Assembly: GCA_963798775.1 (NCBI GenBank)
Contig: CAWCUK010000003.1
Span: 62,001-126,000, forward strand
Source: CAWCUK01 sp963798775
GTDB lineage: Bacteria > Bacteroidota > Ignavibacteria > Ignavibacteriales > Ignavibacteriaceae
Direction: 5' to 3'
DNA: 64,000 bases
The translations under genes were made by a program, and so were the position numbers. Position 1 is the first letter of the stretch; every line of letters begins with the position of its first letter. A model generated the notes under the pieces. That model ran no database searches. It was not told where the DNA came from and saw only the letters and a list, made by a program, of their open reading frames with translations. Positions 8,579-18,312 of this stretch are shown here, piece after piece.

Positions 8579-9886
8579 ATGAAGTCAATCCTTTTGCTTC
8601 TATTCTTTAGCGTTTTGAGCTTTGCGCAAACAAAGGTTGAAGACGTTAATACTTTCACTTTGAAAAACGGAATGAAAATAATGGTTCTTGAAGATCATTC
8701 AATTCCGAATGCTAATATGTATTTGTTTTGGAAAGTCGGTTCACGAAACGAACATATGGGAATTACAGGCTTATCTCATTTTTTCGAACATATGATGTTT
8801 AACGGTTCAAAAAATTACGGACCGAAAATGTTCGATCGAACAATGGAAGCCGCCGGAGGAGCTAATAACGCTTACACAACTGAAAATGTTACTGTTTACA
8901 CCGATTGGTTCCCGAGCAGCAGTATAGAAACTATTTATAAACTTGAATCAGATAGAATTGCGAATTTAAATTTTGATGAAAAAATGATTAATAGCGAACG
9001 CGGCGTTGTTCTTTCTGAAAGAAGCACCGGTTTGGAAAACAGTAATTTCGATAAGCTTTGGCAGCAAGTATTAGGAGTTGCCATGGTTGGTTCGCCTTAC
9101 CATTGGCCTGTAATCGGTTATAAAGATGATATTGAGCATTGGAAAAAAAGTGATCTTCAGAATTATTTCGCTACATATTACGCGCCGAATAACGCGGTTG
9201 TTGTAATTGCCGGAGATGTAAATCTTGAAAACGTAAAACAACTTAGCGAAGAATATTTTGGAATAATTCCGGCACATGAACCGCCGCGCCCCATTCACAC
9301 AATAGAACCTGTACAGCAGGGTGAGAAAAAACTTTTCGTTCAAAAAGATGTTTCTACTCCGAATGTAATGCTTGTTTATCATGTACCGGAAACAAAATCC
9401 GAAGATTTTTACGCGCTCGATTTATTAAATTCAATTTTATCTCACGGCAGAACCTCAAGGCTTTATCATTCTCTCGTTGAAGAAAAACGAATTGCTACGG
9501 ATGTTGAATCTGATTTATCTCTTTCGTTCGATCCTTTTCTTTATACAATTTATGCAGTTTGTTCAGATAATATAAAATCAGATAGCCTTGAAAACGCGAT
9601 ATACAATGAACTTGATCAAGTAGCGCAAAACGGTGTAACCGAAAAGGAATTAGAGAAAGCAAAAAATGAAATGCTGATGCAGTTTTACCATCGGATGGAA
9701 ACAATAAACGGAAAAGCAAATAATCTCGGAACATATGAACTTTTCTTCGGCGATTACAAAAAATTATTTAACGCTCCGGAAGAATATAAAAAAGTTACTG
9801 CCGATGATATCAAAACAGTCGCGGCAAAATATTTTCAAAAATCAAACCGCACAGTCGGCGTTTTAGCTTCAAAGGAGGGAGAATGA
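8579..9886 (+). CDS. Exported M16 zinc metallopeptidase, catalytic subunit
   Basis: A 435-residue insulinase-family protein with signal peptide (about 1-16) after a clear GGAGG site. The inverted zinc motif HxxEH is intact in GLSHFFEHMMF near residue 65, with the downstream third ligand region (NSERGVVLSER) about 75 residues on. The inactive second M16 lobe follows. These peptidases typically act as a clam-shell with a catalytically dead partner, and that partner is the next gene, overlapping by four bases. The product should digest peptides in the periplasm. Confidence 0.9.
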   Translation: MKSILLLLFFSVLSFAQTKVEDVNTFTLKNGMKIMVLEDHSIPNANMYLFWKVGSRNEHMGITGLSHFFEHMMFNGSKNYGPKMFDRTMEAAGGANNAYTTENVTVYTDWFPSSSIETIYKLESDRIANLNFDEKMINSERGVVLSERSTGLENSNFDKLWQQVLGVAMVGSPYHWPVIGYKDDIEHWKKSDLQNYFATYYAPNNAVVVIAGDVNLENVKQLSEEYFGIIPAHEPPRPIHTIEPVQQGEKKLFVQKDVSTPNVMLVYHVPETKSEDFYALDLLNSILSHGRTSRLYHSLVEEKRIATDVESDLSLSFDPFLYTIYAVCSDNIKSDSLENAIYNELDQVAQNGVTEKELEKAKNEMLMQFYHRMETINGKANNLGTYELFFGDYKKLFNAPEEYKKVTADDIKTVAAKYFQKSNRTVGVLASKEGE

Positions 9887-11262
9887 AAAAGTTAACTTTG
9901 CTGTTGTTAATTGTAACCGCTATACTATTGCCGGTTCACGCGCAAAATAAATTCAAACTTCCCGAATACGAAAAATTTAAACTCGAAAACGGTTTAACAG
10001 TTTATCTGATGGAACAGCACGAAGTTCCTCTGATAAATGTTTCCGCGATTTTCCCCGCCGGCGCGGTTTACGATAAAGATCAAAACGGTCTTGCTTCTCT
10101 AACAGCCGACGGACTTTTATTCGGGACAAAAAATTATACAAAATCTCAAATTGACCAAACAGTCGATTTTTACGGCGCCTCCATTAGTACATATGCTTCA
10201 CAGGAAGCCGCGGAAGTTTCGTCTTCTTTTCTCAAAGATGATATGGAAAAAATTCTACCGATTATAAAAGATGTAATTGTAAATCCTACTTTTAATAAAG
10301 AAGAATTTGATAAGCGAAAAGAACGTTATCTGGTTGAACTCGACCAGCAGAAAGAAAGTCCGCGAAGTGTAATTCGTTCTTACTTCGATAAATTTATTTA
10401 CGGCAACAATCCTTACGGAAATCCTGTTGATGGAAATAAAAGTTCAGTTTCTAAATTAACGGCGGAAAATTTACAGAAGTTTTATTCCGATAATTACGCT
10501 CCGGCAAGCTCTGCGATTGCGGTTGTAGGCGATTTTTCAACTTCGGAAATGAAAAACAAAATTGAAAATTTATTCGGCGCCTGGCATAATGAAGGAACGG
10601 AAAAGAAACCTATTTCTGTTGATGTTGATTTAAACACAAATCGTGTTTTACTGGTTGATAAAGATGATTCTTACGAAACCACATTTTTAATAGGCGGTTT
10701 GGGAATTAAACGAAGTAATCCCGATTATATTGATGTTCAAGTTGTAAATACAATTCTGGGCGGAAGGTTTACTTCATGGCTTAATGACGAACTTCGTGTA
10801 AATTCCGGACTAACATACGGCGCGCGCAGTTCTTTTATTCCCAACAAAAATACCGGCACTTTTTTTATAAGCAGTTTTACAAAAACCGCAACAACAACCG
10901 ACGCGATTGACCTTGCGCTGCAGGTGATGGACCGGCTGCATAAAAAAGGAATTGATGAAGCAACTTTAAGTTCCGCTAAAAATTATATGAAAGGGCAATT
11001 CCCTCCGCGTTACGAAACTTCCGGTTCACTCGCTAATCTTTTAACATCTATGTACTTTTACGATTTTGATGAATCATATATTAATAATTTTGAAAAAAGT
11101 GTGGATGAAATGACGGTCGATAAAGCGAGTGAAATTATAAAGAAATATTTTCCTAAAGAAAATATGCAGTTTGTTTTGATAGGAAAAGCCACTGCATTAA
11201 AAGACAAAGTTAACAAATACGGCAGCGTAACGGAAAAAGAAATTACAGCCGAAGGTTTCTAA
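9883..11262 (+). CDS. Exported M16 family protein, non-catalytic partner subunit
   Basis: A 459-residue insulinase-family protein with signal peptide (about 1-20), starting inside the stop of the catalytic subunit (ATGA overlap). Where the active subunit has HxxEH this one reads GLASLTADGLLFGTK, so the zinc ligands are missing. The C-terminal substrate-binding Arg/Tyr region is kept (NDELRVNSGLTYGARS). This is the classic division of labour in heterodimeric bacterial M16 peptidases, in which the inactive chain supplies substrate-binding residues. Confidence 0.88.
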   Translation: MKKLTLLLLIVTAILLPVHAQNKFKLPEYEKFKLENGLTVYLMEQHEVPLINVSAIFPAGAVYDKDQNGLASLTADGLLFGTKNYTKSQIDQTVDFYGASISTYASQEAAEVSSSFLKDDMEKILPIIKDVIVNPTFNKEEFDKRKERYLVELDQQKESPRSVIRSYFDKFIYGNNPYGNPVDGNKSSVSKLTAENLQKFYSDNYAPASSAIAVVGDFSTSEMKNKIENLFGAWHNEGTEKKPISVDVDLNTNRVLLVDKDDSYETTFLIGGLGIKRSNPDYIDVQVVNTILGGRFTSWLNDELRVNSGLTYGARSSFIPNKNTGTFFISSFTKTATTTDAIDLALQVMDRLHKKGIDEATLSSAKNYMKGQFPPRYETSGSLANLLTSMYFYDFDESYINNFEKSVDEMTVDKASEIIKKYFPKENMQFVLIGKATALKDKVNKYGSVTEKEITAEGF

Positions 11263-11264
11263 AA

Positions 11265-11624
11265 TTGAAAAAAATATTAGTGCTTTTTTTTATCGCAATT
11301 ATTTTTTTATCATGCCGGACTACAACCGGCATTGATGATTCTAAAACACCAAGTTGGTTGTTATCTAAAATCGATTCCTTAAAAGCTCAGCCGGTTTCAA
11401 ATCCTCTTGCTGAAATTTCAAGCTGGAATTATAAAAATGAAAGAGTTTTTTACATTCCACCGTACTGCTGCGATAACTTCGGCGAACTTTACAATGCGGA
11501 AGGAAAATTAATTTGTTATCCGGACGGAGGAATTACAGGGAAAGGGGACGGAAGATGTCCCGATTTTTTTGACTTAAGAAAAGACAAACAAGTAATCTGG
11601 AAGGATAACAGAACGAACAAATAA
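11265..11624 (+). CDS. Small lipoprotein, DUF6970-like
   Basis: A 119-residue protein starting at TTG two bases after the M16 stop. The N terminus is a lipoprotein signal with lipobox FLSC, so the mature chain is about 102 residues. The conserved part includes IPPYCCDNFGELY, then CYPDGGITGKGDGRCPDF, which I associate with the small DUF6970 type of bacterial lipoprotein. Two or more Cys could form disulfides. Function unknown; its position after the peptidase pair suggests a shared envelope transcript. Confidence 0.65.
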   Translation: MKKILVLFFIAIIFLSCRTTTGIDDSKTPSWLLSKIDSLKAQPVSNPLAEISSWNYKNERVFYIPPYCCDNFGELYNAEGKLICYPDGGITGKGDGRCPDFFDLRKDKQVIWKDNRTNK

Positions 11625-11635
11625 AAAGGTAAATA

Positions 11636-12751
11636 ATGAAAATTTCTGTTCTTGGTGCCGGAATGGTAGGCAGCGCTATTGCCGCCGATCTTAATAAAAA
11701 TTTTGAAGTTACTGTTGCGGATATTAATGAAGAACGTTTGACTCAACTTAAAGAAAGACACGAGTTTAATGTATGTAAAGCCGATCTTTCTAATTCGGAA
11801 GAAATAAAAAAAGTTATAGCGGACGCCGATCTTGTTATCGGCGCGGTTCCCGGATTTATGGGATTTGAAACAGCGAAAACCGTAATTAACGAGGGCAAAA
11901 ATATTGTAGATATTTCTTTCTTTGATGAAGATCCTTTTGAACTTGATGAACTCGCGAAAGAAAAAAATGTTACCGCGATTGTTGATTGCGGCGTTGCTCC
12001 GGGAATGAGTAATATATTTCTCGGCTACCATAATAAAAAAATGAAAGTGAGTGATTTTGAATTTATGGTCGGCGGACTTCCTGTTAAGCGCGTTTGGCCT
12101 TTTCAATATAAAGCTCCTTTTTCACCCGTCGATGTTATTGAGGAATATACCCGTCCCGCCAGAATTGTTGAAAACGGGAAAGTTGTTGTAAAACCTGCTT
12201 TGTCTGATGCTGAATTAATAGAAATCGATCCGGTCGGAACTTTGGAATCTTTCAATACCGATGGGCTTCGCACGCTAATTCAAACGATGAAAATTCCAAA
12301 TATGAATGAGAAGACTTTGCGATACCCGGGACACATAGAATATATGAGAGTTTTAAGAAATGCTGGATATTTTAGTAAAGATGAAATTGAAGTAAAAGGC
12401 ATTAAGTTAAGGCCGCTCGATTTAACCGAAAAACTTCTATTCCCGAAATGGAAATTAGAGGACGGCGAAGAAGAATTTACAGTAATGAAAATTATTATCG
12501 CCGGTATTGAAGACGGAGCTAAACAAAAATATATTTATACTTTATTCGATAAATATGATAATGAAACTAAAACCTCATCTATGGCGCGGACAACGGGCTA
12601 TACTTGTACTGCCGCGGCTAATTTAGTTTTAAATGGTGATTATAAAAGAAAAGGAATTTCTCCCCCGGAATTTTTGGGCGAAGACGAAAATTGTTTTAAA
12701 AAAATTATTGCTCATTTAAATGAAAGAAATATTCATTATATATTGAGCTGA
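11636..12751 (+). CDS. Saccharopine dehydrogenase family protein
   Basis: A 371-residue cytosolic protein. It opens with a Rossmann motif (VLGAGMVGSAIA), followed by the VADINEERL strand whose Asp suggests NAD preference, and a VDCGVAPGMSN active-domain segment typical of saccharopine dehydrogenase/lysine dehydrogenase relatives. The catalytic domain follows (MVGGLPVKRVWPFQYKAPFS). Possible reactions are lysine 6-dehydrogenase or saccharopine-type reductases; the substrate cannot be assigned. It lies 11 bases after the DUF6970-like gene and may be the last gene of that transcript. Confidence 0.8.
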   Translation: MKISVLGAGMVGSAIAADLNKNFEVTVADINEERLTQLKERHEFNVCKADLSNSEEIKKVIADADLVIGAVPGFMGFETAKTVINEGKNIVDISFFDEDPFELDELAKEKNVTAIVDCGVAPGMSNIFLGYHNKKMKVSDFEFMVGGLPVKRVWPFQYKAPFSPVDVIEEYTRPARIVENGKVVVKPALSDAELIEIDPVGTLESFNTDGLRTLIQTMKIPNMNEKTLRYPGHIEYMRVLRNAGYFSKDEIEVKGIKLRPLDLTEKLLFPKWKLEDGEEEFTVMKIIIAGIEDGAKQKYIYTLFDKYDNETKTSSMARTTGYTCTAAANLVLNGDYKRKGISPPEFLGEDENCFKKIIAHLNERNIHYILS

Positions 12752-12854
12752 TGCCAATAGAAAATATATTCATTTTGGGGAGAGATTTAGCGCATTGATT
12801 TATGTCTGATTTGTATTTAGCTTAAATTGATTTTATACATCCCGGAGATTTAAA

Positions 12855-13820
12855 ATGAGTGTTAAGCAAAATGAGTTTTATCATTCCGAAGATATTGAGC
12901 CGCATAAACAAAGAACAAAAGAAATAATTACAAAACATCCGGAAATAAGAAATTTAATCGGGCGGAATCCTTTCAGTTTTGTATTACTTTTATTTATAGT
13001 TTCACTTCAGATAATTTTAGCAATCTTTCTCGGCAGCCAGCCTTGGTGGCTAATTTTACTTACAGCTTATTTTATCGGCGCATTTGCTAACCATGCTTTA
13101 TTTGTACTTGTTCATGAAGCGGCGCATAATTTAATTTTCAAAAATAGAAATTTAAATTATCTCGCAGGTATTTTAGCCGATTTTGCCAATGTTGTCCCGA
13201 GCGCAATTTCATTTAGAGGTTATCATCTGAAGCACCATTCTTTTCAAGGGCATTATGATCTAGACGCCGATTTAGCAAGCCGCTGGGAAGCAAGATTAAT
13301 CGGCAATTCAGCATTTGGTAAAGCATTTTGGGAATTGATGTTTCCCATTTTTCAAGCGCTTCGCCCGCCGAGATTGCGCGAAATTAAATTCGGAAATAAA
13401 TGGACTTTCATAAATATGGCTGTAGTTTTTGGTTTTGATATTTTATTTGTTATATACGCCGGCCCGATGGCATTTCTTTATTTAGTTTTTTCATTTTTCT
13501 TCAGCATTGGCTTTCATCCACTCGGCGCAAGATGGATTCAAGAACATTATATTATTAGTCCGCCGCAGGAAACTTACAGTTATTACGGACCTTTAAATAT
13601 TCCCGCGTTAAATGTAGGTTATCATAATGAACATCATGATTTTCCGTCTGTTCCCTGGAATCGCTTACCTAAAGTTAGAGCCGCCGCGCCCGAATATTAT
13701 AATACTCTGGTTTACCATAAATCATGGTTTAAACTTTGGCTGAAATTTCTTTTTGATCCGAATATTTCTTTATTTTCCCGGGTTGAACGAACTAACAGAG
13801 GCGGAGCGAAAACAACTTAA
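12855..13820 (+). CDS. Fatty acid desaturase, sphingolipid delta-4 desaturase (DES/DEGS)-like
   Basis: A 321-residue membrane protein with about four hydrophobic segments and all three diiron histidine boxes: HEAAH at 87-91, HLKHH at 124-128 and HNEHH at 257-261. It shares the family traits of eukaryotic dihydroceramide delta-4 desaturase: an N-terminal PHKQRTKEIITKHPEI segment, ETYSYYGPLN at 239-248 directly before GYHNEHHDFP, and overall length close to the 323 residues of the human enzyme. The family introduces a trans double bond into the sphingoid base. No serine palmitoyltransferase or ceramide synthase is in the window, so the real substrate may be another lipid amide or acyl chain. 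It precedes a YhdH-type reductase by 13 bases. Confidence 0.85.
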   Translation: MSVKQNEFYHSEDIEPHKQRTKEIITKHPEIRNLIGRNPFSFVLLLFIVSLQIILAIFLGSQPWWLILLTAYFIGAFANHALFVLVHEAAHNLIFKNRNLNYLAGILADFANVVPSAISFRGYHLKHHSFQGHYDLDADLASRWEARLIGNSAFGKAFWELMFPIFQALRPPRLREIKFGNKWTFINMAVVFGFDILFVIYAGPMAFLYLVFSFFFSIGFHPLGARWIQEHYIISPPQETYSYYGPLNIPALNVGYHNEHHDFPSVPWNRLPKVRAAAPEYYNTLVYHKSWFKLWLKFLFDPNISLFSRVERTNRGGAKTT

Positions 13821-13833
13821 ATTTGGATTCTGA

Positions 13834-14832
13834 ATGAATGAAAAAATTTTTAGGGCAATAGTCGTAACAAAAAATCAAAATGAATTTAAGAGAGAAATAA
13901 AAGAAAGAAATATTAATGATTTGCCGGAAGGTGATGTTTTAATAAATGTAAAATATTCATCTTTGAATTATAAAGACGCCCTTTCGGCTTCCGGGAATAA
14001 AGGAATTACAAGAAATTATCCGCACACTCCCGGAATTGACGCGGCCGGCGTTGTTGTCGAATCATCAAACAAAAGATTTAAAATTGGGGACGAAGTTATT
14101 GTTACAAGCTTCGATTTGGGAATGAATACTTCCGGCGGGTTTGCCGAATTTATTCGTGTACCTGCCGAATGGATTGTAAAACTTCCGCAAAATTTATCTC
14201 TTAAAGAAAGTATGATTTATGGAACCGCAGGTTTAACCGCGGGACTTTCACTTCTTAAACTTCAATCTTTTAATTTAAATCCTTCTGATGGAGTAATTAT
14301 AATTACAGGAGCAACAGGCGGTGTCGGTTCTATGGCTGTGGCAATTTTGTCTAAAGCCGGATATAACATAACCGCCGCTACCGGAAAATTAGATAAAGAA
14401 GATTTTCTTAAAAAACTTGGCGCTAAGAAAATTATCAATCGAGAAGAATTAAATGAAACGTCTACTAAACCTTTACTTGAAAGAAAATGGATTGCCGCTG
14501 TTGACACAGTCGGCGGAACAATGCTAGAAAATATTTTAAAGTCTATTGATTATAACGGCGCTGTTGCTTCCTGCGGATTAGTGCAGTCGCCAAAAATCAA
14601 TACAACGGTTTACCCGTTAATTTTGCGCGGCATAAGTTTATTTGGAATTGATTCGGTGCATTGTAAAATTGAAGAAAGAATAAAAGTTTGGAAAAATTTA
14701 GCGGAGAAATGGAAAATAGATTTTTTAGAAGAAATTGCGGAAGAGGTTTCTCTTAAAGAATTGAATGAAAAAGTTGATTTGATACTCAAAGGAAAAATAA
14801 CCGGACGCATTTTAGTTAATCCTTCTAAATGA
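13834..14832 (+). CDS. YhdH/AcuI-type medium-chain quinone oxidoreductase (acryloyl-CoA reductase-like)
   Basis: A 332-residue zinc-independent MDR protein. The N-terminal half shows SSLNYKDALSASGNKGI and YPHTPGIDAAG, and the cofactor domain the ITGATGGVGSMAV nucleotide-binding loop, followed by ATGKLDKEDFLKKLGA. This pattern is that of the YhdH/YhfP/AcuI group; AcuI reduces acryloyl-CoA with NADPH. Lack of the structural zinc Cys cluster fits. Probably co-transcribed with the desaturase just upstream. The following 271 bases to 15103 hold no gene or clear signal. Confidence 0.82.
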   Translation: MNEKIFRAIVVTKNQNEFKREIKERNINDLPEGDVLINVKYSSLNYKDALSASGNKGITRNYPHTPGIDAAGVVVESSNKRFKIGDEVIVTSFDLGMNTSGGFAEFIRVPAEWIVKLPQNLSLKESMIYGTAGLTAGLSLLKLQSFNLNPSDGVIIITGATGGVGSMAVAILSKAGYNITAATGKLDKEDFLKKLGAKKIINREELNETSTKPLLERKWIAAVDTVGGTMLENILKSIDYNGAVASCGLVQSPKINTTVYPLILRGISLFGIDSVHCKIEERIKVWKNLAEKWKIDFLEEIAEEVSLKELNEKVDLILKGKITGRILVNPSK

Positions 14833-15103
14833 ACGTTTATGAAATGTTTTGAGAATCGTAAGTTTTCTATTTTATTTAAAATTTCTGCTCTTTTTCATAA
14901 AAGCATTTTCTTGAATAAAATAAAATCATTCTGCATATTTCCCTAATTAAAAAAGAAATGTGATGAATTAACCCGCTATTAATGAAGTAGAAGTAAAACT
15001 TGACGCACAATTGATGAAAATGGTTCATAATAAAATAATGTAAAGGTTCTGTTTGAAAAATGATTTCTATTTAAAATAACTTTGAACACCGGATTTTGAT
15101 TAA

Positions 15104-16559
15104 ATGTTTGAAACTGTTTTTAGTTTTATACGAGAATTTATCAGCCATATACGATTTGCTGATTTTGTAGATATTATAATTGTAACAGCATTTTTATACA
15201 CTTTTATAACATGGATGCGGCGGAGTGCTTCCCGGCGTTTAATGATTTCCATTTCTATTTTTGCTGCTGTTTATTTCCTCTCTCGTTTTTTTGACCTTTA
15301 TCTAACCGAAATTCTGATTAAAGTTTTAATCATAGTTGTTCTTATCGCATCGGTTGTTATTTTTCAAGCCGATATAAGAAGAATGGTTGATATGATAGGT
15401 ATGTGGGTTTTACTTCGACATAAACCAAAGGTAAATGATCCTTCAAGAACAATTGATATTCTAACCGAAGCGTCATCGAATTTGGCCTCGAAAAGAACCG
15501 GGGCCTTAATTGCAATAAGAGGAAATGAACCTTGGGAAAAACCAATACATGGCGGAATAGATTTAAATGGAAAAGTAAGTGAAATTCTTCTTTATAGTAT
15601 TTTTAACACCAGTTCTCCGGGACACGATGGCGCTGTATTAATTGAAGGCGATAAAATTTTAAAATTCGGTGCTCATTTAACTTTATCTACAAATTTAAAA
15701 GCCGTGGGCAAAGGCGGAACAAGGCATGCCGCCGGATTAGGTTTAGCCGAACAATGCGACGCTTTTGTAATTATAGTTTCGGAAGAAAGAGGTACAATTA
15801 GTTTTGCGAGAAACGGTGTAATAAAAATATTGGAAAGCGGCAGCGAGTTAAAAGAAGAATTGGAAAATTTTTGGGCTGAATGCTATTCGGAACAAAATGC
15901 GCCTTTAATAGGCTGGTGGAAGAAGAGCGGCATCGTAACCGCTTTAATATCAGTTATTATTGCGGTGGTTTCATGGTTTTTATTCGCTTATCAATCGGAA
16001 ATGGTTTTTCGCACTTTCACTGTCCCCATAGAATATAGAAATCTGCAGGCAAAAATCGGATTAGTCGGCAATACTCCAAATAATGTTAGAGTTATTTTGT
16101 CCGGCTCCGAACAAGCTTTTCGTTTGCTTGATCCTACAACTTTAGCAGTTTCTATTGGGCTTGGAAAACTTGAACCCGGTAAAAATGAGATTGTAATTTC
16201 AGAAGATAACCTCGATATTCCATCTAACATTCAGCTTTACGAAGTTGAACCGAGAATACTTCATGTAACCGCGCAGGATTTTAAAAACCGTTGTAGTTCC
16301 AATACAAGTGAAAACTATCGGAAAACTTCCCTCAAATTTAAAATTAGAAAGTATATCTGTTGAGCCTAAAGAAGTTAAACTTGTAATTCCGGCCAAATTA
16401 AATAATCCGCCTAAAAAAGTATATACGGAAGAAGTGGATTTAAACGGAATTACTGAATCGGGTTCTGTTCAGAGCAAATTTATTCCTCCCGAGAAATCAC
16501 GTTTGCCGTTAAATCAAGAAGCCGATGTTGTGGTAAATATAAAAGTAAAGACTAAGTAG
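15104..16559 (+). CDS. CdaA-type diadenylate cyclase fused to YbbR domains, frameshifted
   Basis: Residues 1-100 hold three membrane helices followed by a linker, as in CdaA. The DAC domain follows with DGA at 175-177 and GTRH at 205-208, the ATP-binding motifs of diadenylate cyclases; the family's usual RHR reads RHA here. A further helix at about 276-295 is followed by repeats of YbbR (CdaR) type. The frame breaks at the A5 run 16283-16287; dropping one A gives DFKTVVVPIQVKTIGK and continues to 16559, for about 484 residues. CdaA makes c-di-AMP from two ATP, and CdaR is normally a separate regulator gene, so this is a synthase-regulator fusion. Convergent with the next gene, 8 bases apart. 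Confidence 0.85.
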
Positions 16560-16567
16560 ACAAGATT

Positions 16568-17653
16568 TTATTTTTCCGCGGTAGTTTTTGGTTTTGCTTG
16601 CCGCATACATTCCCAGCCGGAATGACTTTTTTTATTCGCGTTTTTGCCAAACATCGGCGGGCGGTAAAAAATTGTAACTCCTTCCGAAATATTTTCCTTT
16701 TTGAATAGAGAATCTTCCCCGCAGTCAAAATATTCGATTTCAGGTTCTGTAATCTTTTCAAGATTTTTAATATAAGTTGAATAATTTTTATAAACCTCTT
16801 TTACATAGGGCATTACCTTTTTAACATCATAAACAACTGCTGAAATTATAGTTTCCGTTTTTTGCTTAAGATGTTCAAAAGAAGATTTTGCAACGGCGTT
16901 TGCTAAAGTTGAATCGTTTATGTTTTCCTGTAGTAAATTTAATTTGCTGAAATCAAAATATGAAAGGTGCAGTAATTCGGGTGAAGCAATTATAAATTTT
17001 GTATAAGGAGAAAGTATATTTACTATTCCCGGTGTTCCGTTGCTGCATGTGGAGAGAATTGTTAAATCAAATTTTTTATTGTTAGACAAAAATCTATTAA
17101 ATCCCTTGGTAAGACTATCGGCGGTAAAGTTTAGTTTTGGGTAAGATTCATTATATCCTCTGCCGTCAAATTCAGGAATCTGATGACCGAAGTAAAGAAA
17201 AATTTCTTTTCCCGCAGGCTTTACTGTGGAGTATCGATTAAAAAGGTCTGCTTCTTCCTTTAGTGAAGAAAAATTTTCATCTCTTTCTAAAGAAGTTTTT
17301 AACGCCGGTACACCATTTTTAAAAATTAAAATTTCTTCATCTTTTGCGGAAGAAAACGGGAGAGAAATTTTATTCCGTTTATAGTAATAAATAAAAACTT
17401 CTCCCCGATTTAATTTTCTGGCGAGGCTTTTTGCTTTTGCGAATGTTACTTCATCGGCGTTTAATTTTTCGCCGTTCTTTGTATGATATAAATAATCGCC
17501 GTCGCCGTGAATTAAAAAAATTACCGAATATTCCGTTTCTTGCCGTAATAAATTATCATTAACTAAATTATTACTTGATGAAGCGCATGAAACAAAATAA
17601 AAAGCTAATGAAATAATTAGCAGCTTATAAAGATTAATTTTATAGTTAGTCAT
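16568..17653 (-). CDS. Lipoprotein, possibly clostripain-like (clan CD) peptidase fold
   Basis: A 361-residue protein with lipoprotein signal (lipobox FVSC, Cys at about 23). After a VIFLIHGDGDY strand come LYFGHQIPEFDGRGY near residue 175 and LTILSTCSNGTPG near 207. A His after a hydrophobic strand followed by a Cys after the next strand is the arrangement of clan CD peptidases such as clostripain, so a caspase-like fold is possible; the match is weak and I could not confirm a family. It is followed on the same strand in order by nothing closer than the convergent cyclase gene, and preceded by a small membrane protein 9 bases away. Confidence 0.55.
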   Translation of the reverse strand: MTNYKINLYKLLIISLAFYFVSCASSSNNLVNDNLLRQETEYSVIFLIHGDGDYLYHTKNGEKLNADEVTFAKAKSLARKLNRGEVFIYYYKRNKISLPFSSAKDEEILIFKNGVPALKTSLERDENFSSLKEEADLFNRYSTVKPAGKEIFLYFGHQIPEFDGRGYNESYPKLNFTADSLTKGFNRFLSNNKKFDLTILSTCSNGTPGIVNILSPYTKFIIASPELLHLSYFDFSKLNLLQENINDSTLANAVAKSSFEHLKQKTETIISAVVYDVKKVMPYVKEVYKNYSTYIKNLEKITEPEIEYFDCGEDSLFKKENISEGVTIFYRPPMFGKNANKKSHSGWECMRQAKPKTTAEK

Positions 17654-17662
17654 ATCTCTGAG

Positions 17663-18100
17663 CTAAAAGATCAATATAGCCGCGATAATTATTAATATTA
17701 ATGCAACTAAACTAATACTTAATACAATTGTCGACTGCTCCATCTGCTGTACCGTATAATCGGCGAACCGGTTGAGGTTTTGATCTTCGACTTTTACAAA
17801 TCCGTTTTCACCGTTTAATTCGGCCTTTCCGTCTTTTATTATTTTTTGCAGCTTTTGCATTCCGGAGGCATCTTCATCAGAAAGAACATGAGTTTCTTTT
17901 GCTATATTAATTGCTTTATCTAACTTTATAAACAAATTATTTAACATCATCCTTTTCTGTACGGCATCATCTGTCTGTTTAACTTTTTGCACCTCATTAT
18001 TCAAATAATCCTTCAATTCTTTTTGTGGATTGCCTGCTTTCGCGGTTTGGAAAAAAAGAAGTGATAGAAAAATTAAACTAAAGATTTTAATCTTTTGCAT
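17663..18100 (-). CDS. Exported protein with C-terminal membrane anchor, unknown
   Basis: A 145-residue protein with signal peptide (about 1-22, ending AKAG) and a hydrophobic tail at about 122-145. The middle is charged and predicted helical, possibly coiled-coil (KELKDYLNNEVQKVKQTDD). It would sit in the inner membrane with a periplasmic helical domain. No family recognised. It is 9 bases upstream of the putative clan CD lipoprotein, so the two probably form an operon. Confidence 0.7.
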   Translation of the reverse strand: MQKIKIFSLIFLSLLFFQTAKAGNPQKELKDYLNNEVQKVKQTDDAVQKRMMLNNLFIKLDKAINIAKETHVLSDEDASGMQKLQKIIKDGKAELNGENGFVKVEDQNLNRFADYTVQQMEQSTIVLSISLVALILIIIAAILIF

Positions 18101-18312
18101 ATTTTCACCTAATCTGTTTTTATATTTTTTTTGCTTACCATTTTACAATACAAAAGGAAGAAAAAATTAACTGTGTTAATCAACACCAAAAATGTGGAAT
18201 GATGAGGTGAAACAAGTTCAAACTTATAATCAAAATTTCTTCGGTAGAACCATTTTATAATTGGCGAAATCCAATAATTAGTTTTGCTAACATTTATTCC
18301 TATTTTTAACAA

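Noticed and set aside
11516..12106. A 196-codon minus-strand open frame across the saccharopine-dehydrogenase-like gene
   Set aside because: It is antisense to a clear gene, is basic and Asn/Phe-rich without any family motif, and has no ribosome binding site.
18109..18312. A 67-codon minus-strand frame between the helical membrane protein and the SGNH hydrolase
   Set aside because: It fills a divergent promoter region and its translation shows no domain, signal or ribosome binding site.
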